Assembly: GCA_030681795.1 (NCBI GenBank)
Contig: JAUXRG010000090.1
Span: forward strand, 124,001 to 188,000
DNA: 64,000 bases
DNA from: Rubrivivax sp.
Lineage (GTDB): Bacteria > Pseudomonadota > Gammaproteobacteria > Burkholderiales > Burkholderiaceae_C
Direction of reading: 5' to 3'
The notes beneath the pieces were generated by a model. It was not told the origin of the DNA, did not search any database, and saw only the letters and a program-made list of their open reading frames with translations. Both the position numbers and the translations under genes were made by a program. Position 1 is the stretch's first letter. Each line of letters opens with the position of its first letter. Below are positions 1-9,206 of this stretch, one piece after another.

Positions 1-1061
1 AGCAGTTGCGCCGGCGTCCAGTAGGCGTCCAGGGCATTCGAGTGCGACAGCCGCATCGCCGCCAGCCCCTGCTCGCGCATGCGCGCGGTGCGCAGCCAGA
101 CCTCGAGCCGGATATCCAGCGCGCCATGGGCGCGGTTGAATTCACCGTCCAGGTACGGCAGCGGCGGTGGGTCGCCCGCGGGCCGCGTGAAGGGCCGCCT
201 GAAGGGCGCCAGCGCTTCCAGCGTCACCACCCAGGGAGAAACCGAGGTGGCGAAATTCTTCGCCAGGAAGGGCCCCAGCGGCACGGATTCCCAGGCCTGG
301 ATATCGCGGGCCGACCAGTCGTTGAGCAGCGTCACGCCGAACAGGTGGTCCTCGGCTTGGGCCAGGGGCACGGGCTCGCCCAGGCGGTTGGACTGGCCCA
401 CCCACAGGCCCAGCTCCAGCTCGTAATCCATCCGTCGGCTGGGGCCGAAACGCGGCTCGCCGGTGGCCGTGCGCGTCTGACCCTGCGGCCGCTTCACCGG
501 CCCGCCCAGGCCGATGGAAGACGAACGGCCGTGGTAGCCGATGGGCAGCCACTTGTAGTTGGGCAGCAGCGGGTTTTCCGGGCGCAGCTGCCGGCCCACT
601 GCCACGGCATGGTGGATGCCGGAGTAGAAGTCGGTGAAGTCGCCGATGCGGCAGGGCAGCGCGAACCGCGCCTCGGTCCGGGGCAGCAGGCAGGTCTCGA
701 GGAACGGCCCCTGGTCACTGCCCTCGGCCAGCGCCGCCGACAGCCCCGCACGCAGCATCTTCCAGGCCGGCTGGCCCATCGCCATGAAGCCCGCCAGGTC
801 GCCGCCGGCCAGGGGCTCCAGCAGGGGGTCCATCGCGTCGGCCCAGGGGCAGAGCTGCGCGGCGAGCTTGAGATCGAGCACCTGGTCGCCGATGGCCGCG
901 CCCACGCGCAGCGGCTCTTCTTCTTGGGCCTCCGCTGCGCCCCCCGCCGGGCGAAAGCGCGCCAGCGGCAGGTTCTGCACCGGGAAATCGCAGCCCGGCA
1001 CATTCGCCGATTCGACCCAGCTCCTCAGCGTGGGGGCATGGGTGGCGTCGGTGAGGCTCAT
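1..1061 (-). CDS. fahA: fumarylacetoacetase, 3' end outside window
   Basis: Last step of homogentisate-type ring catabolism: hydrolyses fumarylacetoacetate to fumarate and acetoacetate in the cytoplasm. About 353 residues are visible from the ATG at 1061, and the C-terminus lies beyond base 1. Family landmarks are clear: the opening SWVESANVPGCDFPVQNLP, then DFTDFYSGIHHA (residues 141-152, with the metal Asp144 and catalytic His pair), NPLLPNYKW, PIGYHGRSSSI and the metal-binding acidic stretch MDYELELGLWVG. The start lies 6 bases after the DUF2783 gene, so it is the fourth gene of a tight operon with the VOC protein, monooxygenase and DUF2783. A homogentisate dioxygenase could lie just outside, but that is inference. 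The call is secure; only completeness is unknown. Confidence 0.93.
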   Translation of the reverse strand, partial: MSLTDATHAPTLRSWVESANVPGCDFPVQNLPLARFRPAGGAAEAQEEEPLRVGAAIGDQVLDLKLAAQLCPWADAMDPLLEPLAGGDLAGFMAMGQPAWKMLRAGLSAALAEGSDQGPFLETCLLPRTEARFALPCRIGDFTDFYSGIHHAVAVGRQLRPENPLLPNYKWLPIGYHGRSSSIGLGGPVKRPQGQTRTATGEPRFGPSRRMDYELELGLWVGQSNRLGEPVPLAQAEDHLFGVTLLNDWSARDIQAWESVPLGPFLAKNFATSVSPWVVTLEALAPFRRPFTRPAGDPPPLPYLDGEFNRAHGALDIRLEVWLRTARMREQGLAAMRLSHSNALDAYWTPAQL

Positions 1062-1067
1062 GGCCGA

Positions 1068-1274
1068 TCAGAAGCCGGCTTGCTCGGTATTCGCGCGGGC
1101 CAGGATGAGGGCCTCGCTCAGGACTTCGCGGTCGCCGATGTGGTTGGCCAGGATCAGCACGAGCTTGGCCCACAGCATGTCGGCCCGCTCGTCCGGCAGG
1201 TCGCTCTGGCTTGCGATGAGCTCCGCGTAGAAGCCATCGGGGTCGGGAATGTTTGGGGTGTGAATGAGCGGCAT
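1068..1274 (-). CDS. DUF2783 family small protein
   Basis: A 68-residue acidic protein starting MPLIHTPNIPDPDGFYAEL and ending ILARANTEQAGF. Its pattern (DGFYAEL, then LILANHIGD and LILARAN) fits DUF2783, small proteins of unknown role that usually sit beside FAD-dependent aromatic monooxygenases. Here it lies between such a monooxygenase (13 bases upstream) and fumarylacetoacetase (6 bases downstream), which supports translational coupling. It has no signal peptide, membrane segment or cysteines. A helper or stabilising subunit of the monooxygenase is a guess only. Confidence 0.8.
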   Translation of the reverse strand: MPLIHTPNIPDPDGFYAELIASQSDLPDERADMLWAKLVLILANHIGDREVLSEALILARANTEQAGF

Positions 1275-1287
1275 GGTCTGCTTTCCC

Positions 1288-2895
1288 TCAAGCGCACAGG
1301 CAGCGTCGGATGGCGGACTCGATTTTTGCGGCGTCGAAAGCGCGCCAGCGCGCCGCCACTCGCTGGTCGGGCCGCACCAGGACCACCGTGCCAGGCCGGG
1401 CGTCGTAGCGTCGGCCCAGCAGGCCGGTCTCGTCGAGCAGATCCTGCCCCACCGTGAGCACGCGGGCGGGCACGCCAGCGAAGCTCACGGCCGCCACCGG
1501 CGCGGCGCCGAAGCTCAGGAGCACGAAGCCCCCGCCCAGGTGCTGCAGCAGCCCGCCCGCCTCGCCCTTCACGCGCACCGGGGCGTCGACGCAAGGGCTG
1601 CCCGGCGCCATGGGGCCGGCGAAATCGTCCTCGTCGGGCGTATTCAGCGGCGAGTCCGGGTACGGGTTGGGCGCGGCCGGGCCCCCGCTGTCGACCAGCA
1701 TGCGCGCAAAGGGCACGGTCTGGGCGAGCTCGAGCACGGCATCGCGCAGGCGCAGGCTGGCCGGGCTGGTGGGAGCGATGAACTCGGCCAAGCGCGTGGC
1801 CGCGCGCAGCGCTTCGTCGGCAGCGAAGGCGCGCTCCTCGTGATAGGTCTCGACCAGTGCGTCGCTCGCCTGGCCATCGAGCACGAGCTTGAGCTTCCAG
1901 GCCAGGTTGTCGATGTCCTGCACGCCGGCGTCGACGCCGCGGGCGTCCAAGTGCGAAACCTCGTGCGCCGCATCGCCGGCGAAGAGCACGCGGCCATGGC
2001 GGAAGTGGTCAATGCGCCTGCAGGCGCGCGGGTGCACCGAGCAGGATTCGAGCTCGAAGGGTTTGTCGTCGCCGAGCATGGCGCGCAGGCGCGCGATGAC
2101 GCGCCCGGGTTGCACCTCCAGCTGCGGGTCGGCTTGCGCGCCGAGCTGGAAACCGACGCGCCAGAGCTTCTCGCCCACCTTGTGCAGCAGCACGCTGTGG
2201 CCACGGTGAAACGGCGGGTCGAACCAGAACCAGCGCTCGGCGGGGAATTCGGCGTCCATCACCACATCGGTGACGAGAAAGTGGTCCTCGAAGACCCGGC
2301 CCGGGAAATCGGCGCCGAGCAGGGCGCGCACCTCGCTGTGGGCGCCGTCGCAGGCGATGACCCACTGCGCCTCGGCCTCGTAGCTGCCCTCGGGCGATTG
2401 CACGGTGAGCACGGCATGGTCTGCCGCCTGCCGCAGGCCCAGCAGCTTGTGCTTCCAGCACAAGGTGATGCGCGGCTGGCCCTGGCAGGCCTGCACCAGC
2501 GTCTCGTCCAGGTGCTGCGGCGGCAGGTTGACCATGGCCGGCCCGGGGTGCGGCGGCTCGGGCCGCAGGTCGAAGCCGGAGACCAGGTCGGAGTCGAAGA
2601 AGACGCGACCCACCTGCCAGGCCACGCCGCGCCCGACCAGCGGTGCGGCCACGCCCAGGCGGCCCCAGATCTGCAGCGAGCGGCTGCCGTGGCAGACCGC
2701 GCGCGGGCCCGGGTGGGCGGTGTCGCCACCACCGATGAGCAGGCAGTCGATGCCGCGCGCCGCGCAGTCCAGTGCCGCCGTGAGGCCGGTGGGCCCGGCG
2801 CCGACGATGACCACCGGGTGGCGCTGCGTCCGTCCGCCGGACGGCTGGGCGCCGCGCGCGCCGGCTTCAGGCGGATGCGCGCGGCCGAGCGTCAT
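1288..2895 (-). CDS. FAD-dependent aromatic-ring monooxygenase (MhpA/PheA-like)
   Basis: A 535-residue flavoprotein hydroxylase, cytoplasmic, using NAD(P)H and O2. The Rossmann GxGxxG is at residues 32-37 (VVIVGAGPTG), the middle DG motif reads VIACDGAHSEVR, and the second FAD motif reads VLFAGDAAHEVSHLDARG. A thioredoxin-like C-terminal domain follows, as in 3-(3-hydroxyphenyl)propionate hydroxylase relatives. The ATG at 2895 is chosen because it follows the VOC stop by 11 bases; the open frame continues upstream only as overlap with that gene. In close relatives the FAD-contact loop usually reads ARGGNSGxQD; here it is ARGVDAGVQD, so the Asn is replaced by Asp. With fumarylacetoacetase downstream, a hydroxyphenyl substrate leading to a homogentisate- or gentisate-type ring is likely; the exact substrate cannot be read. 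Confidence 0.85.
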   Translation of the reverse strand: MTLGRAHPPEAGARGAQPSGGRTQRHPVVIVGAGPTGLTAALDCAARGIDCLLIGGGDTAHPGPRAVCHGSRSLQIWGRLGVAAPLVGRGVAWQVGRVFFDSDLVSGFDLRPEPPHPGPAMVNLPPQHLDETLVQACQGQPRITLCWKHKLLGLRQAADHAVLTVQSPEGSYEAEAQWVIACDGAHSEVRALLGADFPGRVFEDHFLVTDVVMDAEFPAERWFWFDPPFHRGHSVLLHKVGEKLWRVGFQLGAQADPQLEVQPGRVIARLRAMLGDDKPFELESCSVHPRACRRIDHFRHGRVLFAGDAAHEVSHLDARGVDAGVQDIDNLAWKLKLVLDGQASDALVETYHEERAFAADEALRAATRLAEFIAPTSPASLRLRDAVLELAQTVPFARMLVDSGGPAAPNPYPDSPLNTPDEDDFAGPMAPGSPCVDAPVRVKGEAGGLLQHLGGGFVLLSFGAAPVAAVSFAGVPARVLTVGQDLLDETGLLGRRYDARPGTVVLVRPDQRVAARWRAFDAAKIESAIRRCLCA

Positions 2896-2906
2896 GCCGT
2901 GGTCCT

Positions 2907-3446
2907 TCAGGCCGTGCCGAACTCGCCTTCGTGCATCCATGCCGCGTGCTTCGGTGCGCGGCGCGTGCGGCTCCATTCCTCGAGCATGGCCCACTTCACC
3001 TCGTCCAGCCGCTGCGCCATCTCGGGCGTGGCGGTGCTGGCCACGAGTTCGAGGCGGTGGCCGTTGAGGTCGAAGAAATAGATCGACTTGAAGATGGCGT
3101 GGTCGGTGATGCCCACCACGGCGATGCCCGCGGCCTCCAGCTTCGCCTTCATGGCTTCGAGCTCGGCAATGCTGCCGACCTTCAGCGCCAGATGCTGAAC
3201 CCAATCGGGTGTGGCCTCGTCACGGCCCATGGGCGGCGAATTCGGCAGTTCGAAGAAGGCCAGGACATTGCCCGCGCCGGCGTCCAGGAAGACATGCATG
3301 TAGGGGTCGCGCGCGCCGGTGGAAGGCACCTGGTCTTCGGCAATCGCGAGCAGGAAGTCCATGCCCAGGTGCTTGCCGTACCACTCGACGGTCTGTTTGG
3401 CGTCGTGGCAGCGGTAGGCCACGTGATGGATGCGTTGGATGGCCAT
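2907..3446 (-). CDS. VOC (glyoxalase / extradiol dioxygenase) family protein
   Basis: A 179-residue single-module vicinal-oxygen-chelate protein. Likely metal ligands are His8 (RIHHVAY), Glu66 (FFELPN), His85 (VQHLALKV) and Glu133 (GHRLELVAS), as in glyoxalase I-type proteins. The C-terminal tail after residue 140 is charged and not part of the fold. It is the first visible gene of the operon with the monooxygenase, DUF2783 and fumarylacetoacetase, so a role in that ring pathway (isomerisation or detoxification of a ring-cleavage product) is more likely than methylglyoxal detoxification. It is short for an extradiol dioxygenase. Confidence 0.85.
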   Translation of the reverse strand: MAIQRIHHVAYRCHDAKQTVEWYGKHLGMDFLLAIAEDQVPSTGARDPYMHVFLDAGAGNVLAFFELPNSPPMGRDEATPDWVQHLALKVGSIAELEAMKAKLEAAGIAVVGITDHAIFKSIYFFDLNGHRLELVASTATPEMAQRLDEVKWAMLEEWSRTRRAPKHAAWMHEGEFGTA

Positions 3447-3541
3447 CTCGGCTCCTTACTCAGGGTTCCAGGGTTTCGTCGTGATCGACCGGGCAGCGGC
3501 CCGACGCTGCGGCGCGCAGCCGCAGCCGCAGCCGCGGCCGC

Positions 3542-3766
3542 TCAGGCCAGGCCGGCGGCGAGCTGCTTGCGGATGTTGTCTCCGGTCACCGTCAGGCGCA
3601 GCGTCCCGCCGTTCCACTCGAGCCAGTTGAGCGCCACGTAGTCCTCGATGTAGTCGGTGGCGATTTCGCCAGCCCGGCGATTCTTCAGCAGATTCACCGT
3701 GGCGAGCAGGGCGCCGCGCAAATCGTCGCGGCTGAGGGTGGGCGGCAAGCGGTTGCGCAATGTCAC
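3542..3766 (-). CDS. conserved hypothetical protein, 74 aa
   Basis: A short basic protein with core NLLKNRRAGEIATDYIEDYVALNWLEWNGG and end RKQLAAGLA. I do not recognise a domain. The GTG at 3766 is chosen because GGGAG lies 8 bases upstream and because translation from upstream ATGs (3811, 3889) gives low-quality Arg/Pro-rich sequence. No signal peptide or membrane segment. It stands alone, 95 bases from the VOC gene and divergent from the histidine kinase. Confidence 0.6.
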   Translation of the reverse strand: MTLRNRLPPTLSRDDLRGALLATVNLLKNRRAGEIATDYIEDYVALNWLEWNGGTLRLTVTGDNIRKQLAAGLA

Positions 3767-3921
3767 TGGGTGATCTCCCGGCAGTTGTCGAACCATAGCA
3801 CCTGCATGCGCCTGTCGGGCCGCCCCGATTGGGCGGACAATCGTCACCGCGGGCGGTGCGCCAGGTGGGGAGCCAGGCCGCTGGGTCACTGCTTCGAGCC
3901 CTGGACAGCTTCAACGACCGG

Positions 3922-6891
3922 ATGGCCCTACCCACTGCCAGCAGGAAGCGAGACCCGGACTACTTCCTGGGTCCGCAGGGCATGCGCCGCATCGCCTGGC
4001 TTCTGCCCCTCCTGGCCCTGTGCCTGATGGCCCTGAACCTGTGGCGGATCGAGGCCATGAACGCCCAGCTGCAGGCCGACACGCTGGCCCATGAAAAGCA
4101 GCACGCGGCGAGTCTGGCCAATACCAAGGCCGACGAGATCGGGACCTTGCTGTCGCGTGCCGATTTCGTATTGCGCCAATTTCGGAACCAGTACGCGGGC
4201 GACCGCTCGGCTGCCACCAAGGCCAGGATCCAGGCCACCTTCGACGACCTTCCGAAGGGCGCGATCATCGACTTCTCTGTCGTCGACGCGCAGGGCCACG
4301 TGGAGTTCTCCACGCCGCCCGCCACGGGCCCTTTGTACCTCGGCGACCAGGCGTTCTTCAAGCAGCTCTCGGTGCGCCCGAGCGACGCGCTGGTCATCGA
4401 CAAGCCGGTACGCGCCAAGTCCGGCACCCGCTGGCTGATGCCGCTGGCCCGGCCGCTGCTCAAGGGCGGGCAATTCGCCGGTGTGGCGGTGGTGTCGCTG
4501 GAGCCGCGCTTCCTCTCGGCCAACCTGGCCAGGCTGGATCTGCCCGAGATCGACTCCGTCAGCCTGTTCTTTCGAGACGGCAGCTATGTCGCGCGCAGCC
4601 GGAACATCGACCAGGTGCAGGGCACCCAGGCGGCGGCGGACTGCCCGTTCCTGCAGCCCGGATCGGCCGAGCAGGGCGTATTTTCGGAGCCGGCCGTCGC
4701 GGGCCAGCCCGCCCGGCTCTGCGGCTGGAAGAAGGTGCAGGGACTCCCGCTGGTGCTCACCGTCGGCCTGGACGAGGACGCCGTGCTGGCCCCGGCGCGC
4801 GCCGAAATTCGGCAGACCCGGATCCGCAACGCCATCAGCGCACCTCTGATCATCGCGTTGGTGGTCGGCCTGTCGTGGCTCCTGCTGCGCAGCGCCGACC
4901 AGCAACACCGAAGCCAGGCCAGAGAGTCGCTGCTGCAAGCCACCCTCGATTCGACGGCCGACGGCATCCTCGTCGTCGGCTCGGGAGGAAAGGTGCTCGA
5001 TTCGAACCGCCGCTTCAGCGAGCTGTGGCGCATCCCCGAGCCGCTGTTGGCCCAGGGGCAGGACCAGGCGCTGCTGCAGCATGTCGTGGACCAGCTCAGC
5101 GACCCCGAAGGCTTCTTGAACAGCGTCCAGGCGTTGTACGAATCGGACGAGCGGCGGCAGGACCTCGTGCCCTTCAAGGACGGGCGGATCTTCGATCGCT
5201 ACACCCAGCCCCTGCAACTGGACGGCGAGCGCGCACGCCTGTGGTCGTTCCACGACGTCACCGAATACAAGCAGATCGAGAAGCGGTTGCGCCAGTTGTC
5301 GATGGCGGTGGAACAGAGCCCGGAGTCCGTCGTCATCACCGATCTCGACGCCAGGATCGAATATGTCAACGAGGCCTTCCTGCGCTCCACCGGCTACACA
5401 CGCGAGGAGCTGTTGGGCCACAACCCGCGCATCCTGCAGTCCGGCCACACCCCGCCCCGGGCTTTTGCCGAGATGTGGGCCGCGCTGACCCGGGGCCGGG
5501 CCTGGGAGGGCGAGCTTCGCAACCGGCGCAAGGACGGCAGCGAGTACATCGAATCGGCGGTCATCGCACCGATCCGCATGCCCGATGGACGCATCACCCA
5601 TTACCTGGGCGTGAAGACCGATATCAGCGAGAAGACCCGCCTGCTCGCCGAACTCCAGGCGCACCGCGACCGCCTGGAAGAACTCGTGGCCCAACGCACC
5701 GCGCAACTGGCCGAAGCGCGCGACCGCGCCGAGGCCGCCAACCAGGCCAAGAGCGCCTTCCTGGCGAATGTCAGCCACGAGATCCGCACGCCGCTGAACG
5801 CCATCACCGGCATGGCCTACCTCATGCGACGCGCGGGCCTGGACGAAGCGCAGGCCGCTCGCCTGGACAAGATCGACGCCGCGGGTCGGCACCTCATCGA
5901 GATCATCAACGCCGTGCTCGACCTGTCTAAGATCGACGCCGGCCGCTTCGCCCTCGAGGAAGGGGTCGTCGACATCCAGGGCCTGTTCGCGAATGTCGCG
6001 TCCATGCTGCACGACGGGCTGCACGCCAAGCACCTGGAGCTGATCGTCACCGTGCCGCCGGCGCTGCCGACGCTGCTGGGCGACGCGCCGCGCCTGCAGC
6101 AGGCCTTGCTGAACTACGCCAGCAATGCCGTCAAGTTCACCGAACGCGGGCAGGTGACGCTGCGCGCCGCGGTCGTCGAACAGACGGCCGACACCCTGCT
6201 GCTGCGCCTGGAGGTGCAGGACAGCGGCATCGGCATCGCGGCGCAGGCGCTGCCCCGGCTCTTCACCGCTTTCGAGCAGGCCGACAACTCGACGACGCGC
6301 AAGTACGGCGGCACGGGCCTGGGCCTGAGCATCACCAAGCGCCTGGCCGAACTCATGGGTGGCAGCGTGGGCGTGACCAGCACGCCCGGCGTGGGCAGCA
6401 CCTTCTGGTTTACGGCAAGGCTGCGCAAGACCGCCTCGCCCCCGCCGCCGCCGTCCCCCAACGTCGGCCTGGACGCCGCCCGCGCCACCCTGCGCCGCGA
6501 ACACCGTGGCCGGCGCGTCCTGGTGGTGGAAGACGAGATCGTCAACCGCGAGGTGGCCCTGGCGGTGCTCAGCGACGTGGGCCTGCGCTGCGATGTCGCC
6601 CGCGACGGCATCGAGGCGGTGGAGCTGGCCGGCCGCAACCGCTACGACCTGATCCTGATGGACATGCAAATGCCGCGCCTGGACGGGCTGCAGGCCACGC
6701 GCCGCATCCGGGCCCAGGCGGGGGACGCCTGCCCGCCCGTGCTCGCCATGACGGCCAATGCGTTTGCCGAGGACAGGCAGCGTTGCCGCGAGGCGGGCAT
6801 GAGCGACTTCATCACCAAGCCCGTGGATGCCCTCACGCTGTATACGACGCTGCTGAAGTGGCTGCCGGCCACAGGCGTCGCGCCCGCATGA
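3922..6891 (+). CDS. membrane hybrid sensor histidine kinase with two PAS domains and receiver
   Basis: A 989-residue inner-membrane signalling kinase. Order: TM1 (about 22-42), a periplasmic sensor of about 260 residues resembling a PDC/Cache domain, TM2 (about 304-325), PAS1 (about 335-450), PAS2 (about 453-575), a short coiled coil, HisKA with phospho-acceptor His619 in [11 protein letters not shown], HATPase (N-box NYASNAVKF, then DSGIGIA, GTGLGLS), and a C-terminal receiver with phospho-acceptor Asp914 (ILMDMQMP). No HPt domain, so phosphotransfer must go to another protein. The ATG at 3922 precedes [10 protein letters not shown]; an upstream in-frame ATG at 3829 would add 31 atypical residues. 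The tungstate permease starts only 10 bases later, so co-transcription with tup is plausible; the ligand is unknown. Confidence 0.93.
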   Translation: MALPTASRKRDPDYFLGPQGMRRIAWLLPLLALCLMALNLWRIEAMNAQLQADTLAHEKQHAASLANTKADEIGTLLSRADFVLRQFRNQYAGDRSAATKARIQATFDDLPKGAIIDFSVVDAQGHVEFSTPPATGPLYLGDQAFFKQLSVRPSDALVIDKPVRAKSGTRWLMPLARPLLKGGQFAGVAVVSLEPRFLSANLARLDLPEIDSVSLFFRDGSYVARSRNIDQVQGTQAAADCPFLQPGSAEQGVFSEPAVAGQPARLCGWKKVQGLPLVLTVGLDEDAVLAPARAEIRQTRIRNAISAPLIIALVVGLSWLLLRSADQQHRSQARESLLQATLDSTADGILVVGSGGKVLDSNRRFSELWRIPEPLLAQGQDQALLQHVVDQLSDPEGFLNSVQALYESDERRQDLVPFKDGRIFDRYTQPLQLDGERARLWSFHDVTEYKQIEKRLRQLSMAVEQSPESVVITDLDARIEYVNEAFLRSTGYTREELLGHNPRILQSGHTPPRAFAEMWAALTRGRAWEGELRNRRKDGSEYIESAVIAPIRMPDGRITHYLGVKTDISEKTRLLAELQAHRDRLEELVAQRTAQLAEARDRAEAANQAKSAFLANVSHEIRTPLNAITGMAYLMRRAGLDEAQAARLDKIDAAGRHLIEIINAVLDLSKIDAGRFALEEGVVDIQGLFANVASMLHDGLHAKHLELIVTVPPALPTLLGDAPRLQQALLNYASNAVKFTERGQVTLRAAVVEQTADTLLLRLEVQDSGIGIAAQALPRLFTAFEQADNSTTRKYGGTGLGLSITKRLAELMGGSVGVTSTPGVGSTFWFTARLRKTASPPPPPSPNVGLDAARATLRREHRGRRVLVVEDEIVNREVALAVLSDVGLRCDVARDGIEAVELAGRNRYDLILMDMQMPRLDGLQATRRIRAQAGDACPPVLAMTANAFAEDRQRCREAGMSDFITKPVDALTLYTTLLKWLPATGVAPA

Positions 6892-6901
6892 GAAACCCCG
6901 G

Positions 6902-7615
6902 ATGAGCGCATTTGCCCAGAGTGTGGGCACCGCCCTGGCCTTGATTTCCAATGCCGACCCCGTGCTGCTGCGCACGGTGGCGCTGTCACTCACGGTCAGC
7001 GGCATCGCCACCGGGGTGGCGGCCGGCTTCGGCCTGGCCTTGGGCGCCTGGTTGGCGGTGGCGCAGTTCCCCGGCCACCGCGCGCTCGTGCTGCTGCTCA
7101 ATACGCTGCTCGCCCTGCCCTCGGTGGTGGTGGGGCTGGTGGTGTACCTGCTGCTCTCGCGCAGCGGGCCGCTGGGTGCGTGGGGCATCCTGTTCACGCC
7201 CACGGCGATGGTCATCGCGCAGACCGTGCTGGTGCTGCCGGTGATCGCCGCGCTGACGCGACAGCTCGTGGGCGATTCGCTGCGCGACGGCGGCGACCAG
7301 CTGCGCTCCATGGGCGCGCGGCCGCTCGTCTGCGCGCTGCTCATGCTGGTGCACGACCGCTGGGCCGTGCTGACGGTGCTCATCGCCGCTTTCGGCCGCG
7401 CCATCTCCGAGGTCGGCGCGGTGATGGTGGTGGGCGGCAATATCGACGGCGTCACCCGTGTCATGACAACCGCCATCGCGCTGGAAACCAGCAAGGGCGA
7501 CCTGCCCCTGGCGATGGCCCTGGGCCTGGTGCTGCTGGCCGTGGTGGGCGTGGTCAACGCGCTGCTCGGGCTGACCCAGCGCGGGCAGGGTTCGGCGCTG
7601 GCGGGGGTGCGATGA
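6902..7615 (+). CDS. tupB: tungstate ABC transporter, permease
   Basis: A 237-residue inner-membrane permease with about five or six helices. The cytoplasmic coupling loop EVGAVMVVGGNIDGVTRVM is typical of the TupB/ModB-like group. It is the first gene of tupB-tupC-tupA, overlapping tupC by 4 bases (ATGA). The family assignment rests mostly on the TupA protein downstream. It follows the kinase stop by 10 bases, with GATG spacing that leaves room for only a weak ribosome site. Confidence 0.88.
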   Translation: MSAFAQSVGTALALISNADPVLLRTVALSLTVSGIATGVAAGFGLALGAWLAVAQFPGHRALVLLLNTLLALPSVVVGLVVYLLLSRSGPLGAWGILFTPTAMVIAQTVLVLPVIAALTRQLVGDSLRDGGDQLRSMGARPLVCALLMLVHDRWAVLTVLIAAFGRAISEVGAVMVVGGNIDGVTRVMTTAIALETSKGDLPLAMALGLVLLAVVGVVNALLGLTQRGQGSALAGVR

Positions 7616-8298
7616 GTCTGGTGCGGCTGGACGACACCTCGGTGCGCTTCGGCGACGTCCTGGCCTTGCGCCGGGTGTCGCTGCGGGTCGAGCGGGGCGA
7701 GTTCGTGGCCCTCGTCGGTCTCAACGGCTCGGGCAAGACCACGCTGCTGCGCGCGCTGCACGGCATGCTGCCGCGCCAGGCGCAGCCCCGGCTCGCGCCC
7801 GGGCCGGTGCGCCAGGCGATGGTATTTCAGCGTCCTTTCGTGATGCGGCTTTCGGTGGCCCACAACCTGCGCCTGGCCTTGTGGCTGGCCGGCGTGCCGC
7901 GCGCGCGATGGGCGGGCCTGCTGGGCGCGGCGCTGCAGCGCGTGGGCTTGCAGGGGCTGGAGCAAAGGCCGGCGCGGGCGCTTTCCGGCGGCCAGCAACA
8001 GCGCCTGGCTCTCGCCCGCGCCTGGGCCATGCAACCCGATCTGCTGTTCCTCGATGAACCCACGGCAAGCCTGGACCCGAGCGCCAAGAAGGAGGTCGAG
8101 CACCTGCTCGCCGGCTTCGCCGCCGATGGCATGACGCTGGTCATGAGCACCCACAACCTGGGCCAGGCCAAGCGCCTGGCCAGCCGCGTCGTGTACCTGG
8201 AAGGCGGCGAGATCCACGCCGACCTGCCCACCGTCGAATTCTTCAATGGCCGGCTGCAGGGCCGTGCACAACTCTTCCTCAAGGGAGAACTTGGATGA
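7612..8298 (+). CDS. tupC: tungstate ABC transporter, ATP-binding protein
   Basis: A 228-residue ABC ATPase that powers TupB. Walker A is GLNGSGKTT, the signature is ALSGGQQQRLALARA, Walker B is LLFLDEPTASLDP, and the switch His is in MSTHNLGQAKR. It is short, with no C-terminal TOBE/Mop domain, as usual for TupC and unlike the ModC found elsewhere in this window. Both ends overlap neighbours by ATGA, indicating translational coupling within tupBCA. Confidence 0.9.
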   Translation: MSLVRLDDTSVRFGDVLALRRVSLRVERGEFVALVGLNGSGKTTLLRALHGMLPRQAQPRLAPGPVRQAMVFQRPFVMRLSVAHNLRLALWLAGVPRARWAGLLGAALQRVGLQGLEQRPARALSGGQQQRLALARAWAMQPDLLFLDEPTASLDPSAKKEVEHLLAGFAADGMTLVMSTHNLGQAKRLASRVVYLEGGEIHADLPTVEFFNGRLQGRAQLFLKGELG

Positions 8299-9146
8299 CG
8301 TTTCGGTCGAATCTTCAAACCGGTCAACGCCGCCTGTTCGCGCTGGCCCTGGCCGCCGCGGCGCTGCTGCCTCTGGCGGCCCGGGCCCAGGAAAAATTCA
8401 TCGTCATGGCCTCCACCACCAGCACCGAGCAGTCGGGCCTGTTCGCGCAGCTGCTGCCGGCGTTCAAGAAGGCCAGCGGGATCGCCGTCCGCGTCGTCGC
8501 CCAAGGCACCGGGCAGGCGCTGGACATGGGCCGCCGCGGCGACGCCGACCTGCTCTTCGTGCACGACCGCGTGGCCGAGGAGAAATTCGTCGCAGAAGGT
8601 TGGGGCCTGGAGCGCCGGCCGGTCATGTACAACGACTTCGTCGTCATCGGCCCCAAGGCCGACCCGGCGGGCGTGAAGGGCCACGACGTGGTCGAGGCGC
8701 TGAAGAAACTGGCCACTTCCAAGGAAGCCTTCATCTCGCGCGGCGACAAGAGCGGCACGCACGCCGCCGAGCTGCGCTACTGGAAGGCCGCGGGAATCGA
8801 CACGCCGGTGGGCAAGGTGGCCGGCTACAAGGAATGCGGCTGCGGCATGGGCCCGGCGCTGAATATGGCCGCGTCGATCAATGCCTACCTGCTCGCCGAC
8901 CGCGGCACCTGGCTGGCCTTCAAGAACCGCGGCGAGCTGACCATCCTGGTCGAAGGCGACACGCGGCTGTTCAACCAGTACGGCGTGATCGTTGTCAACC
9001 CGGCCAGGCACCCACATGTGAAGAAGGACCTGGCACAAGCCTTCGCCGACTGGGTGGTCTCGCCGGCCGGCCAGGCCGCCATCGCGGACTACAAGATCGG
9101 CGGGGAGCCGCTCTTTTTCCCCAACGCCCACGAGCGCTCGCGGTAG
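8295..9146 (+). CDS. tupA: tungstate ABC transporter, periplasmic binding protein
   Basis: A 283-residue secreted oxyanion-binding protein. An N-terminal signal peptide ends near AARAQEK (about residue 33). The diagnostic TupA motif ASTTSTEQSGL follows, where the Thr/Ser backbone grips WO4, and later family blocks VVAQGTGQAL, YNDFVVIGP and SRGDKSGTHAAE are present. These distinguish it from molybdate-binding ModA. It is the last gene of the operon, ATGA-coupled to tupC. Tungsten enzymes such as formate dehydrogenase are likely clients, but none lies in this window. Confidence 0.93.
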   Translation: MTFRSNLQTGQRRLFALALAAAALLPLAARAQEKFIVMASTTSTEQSGLFAQLLPAFKKASGIAVRVVAQGTGQALDMGRRGDADLLFVHDRVAEEKFVAEGWGLERRPVMYNDFVVIGPKADPAGVKGHDVVEALKKLATSKEAFISRGDKSGTHAAELRYWKAAGIDTPVGKVAGYKECGCGMGPALNMAASINAYLLADRGTWLAFKNRGELTILVEGDTRLFNQYGVIVVNPARHPHVKKDLAQAFADWVVSPAGQAAIADYKIGGEPLFFPNAHERSR

Positions 9147-9196
9147 CTCGCGGTCGTTCGCCGCAGTTCGCCGTACTTCGCCGTACTTCGCGCTTT
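9137..9196. repeat. degenerate 10-bp tandem repeat after tupA
   Basis: Six successive 10-base units of the form YTCGCSGTMS: CTCGCGGTAG, CTCGCGGTCG, TTCGCCGCAG, TTCGCCGTAC twice, TTCGCGCTTT. It begins in the last codons of tupA and fills the gap to the convergent gene. There is no T-run, so it is not a plain intrinsic terminator. Function unknown. Confidence 0.7.
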
Positions 9197-9206
9197 GGCG
9201 GGCGCC

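Noticed and set aside
6..1457. Plus-strand open frame of 483 codons opposite fumarylacetoacetase
   Set aside because: Antisense shadow; the minus-strand reading gives clear FAH motifs.
3928..8271. Very long minus-strand open frame (over 1400 codons) opposite the kinase and tup genes
   Set aside because: It is the antisense of well-supported plus-strand genes. GC-rich third positions make stop codons rare on the opposite strand, and its residue pattern (His/Arg/Gln-rich) matches no family.
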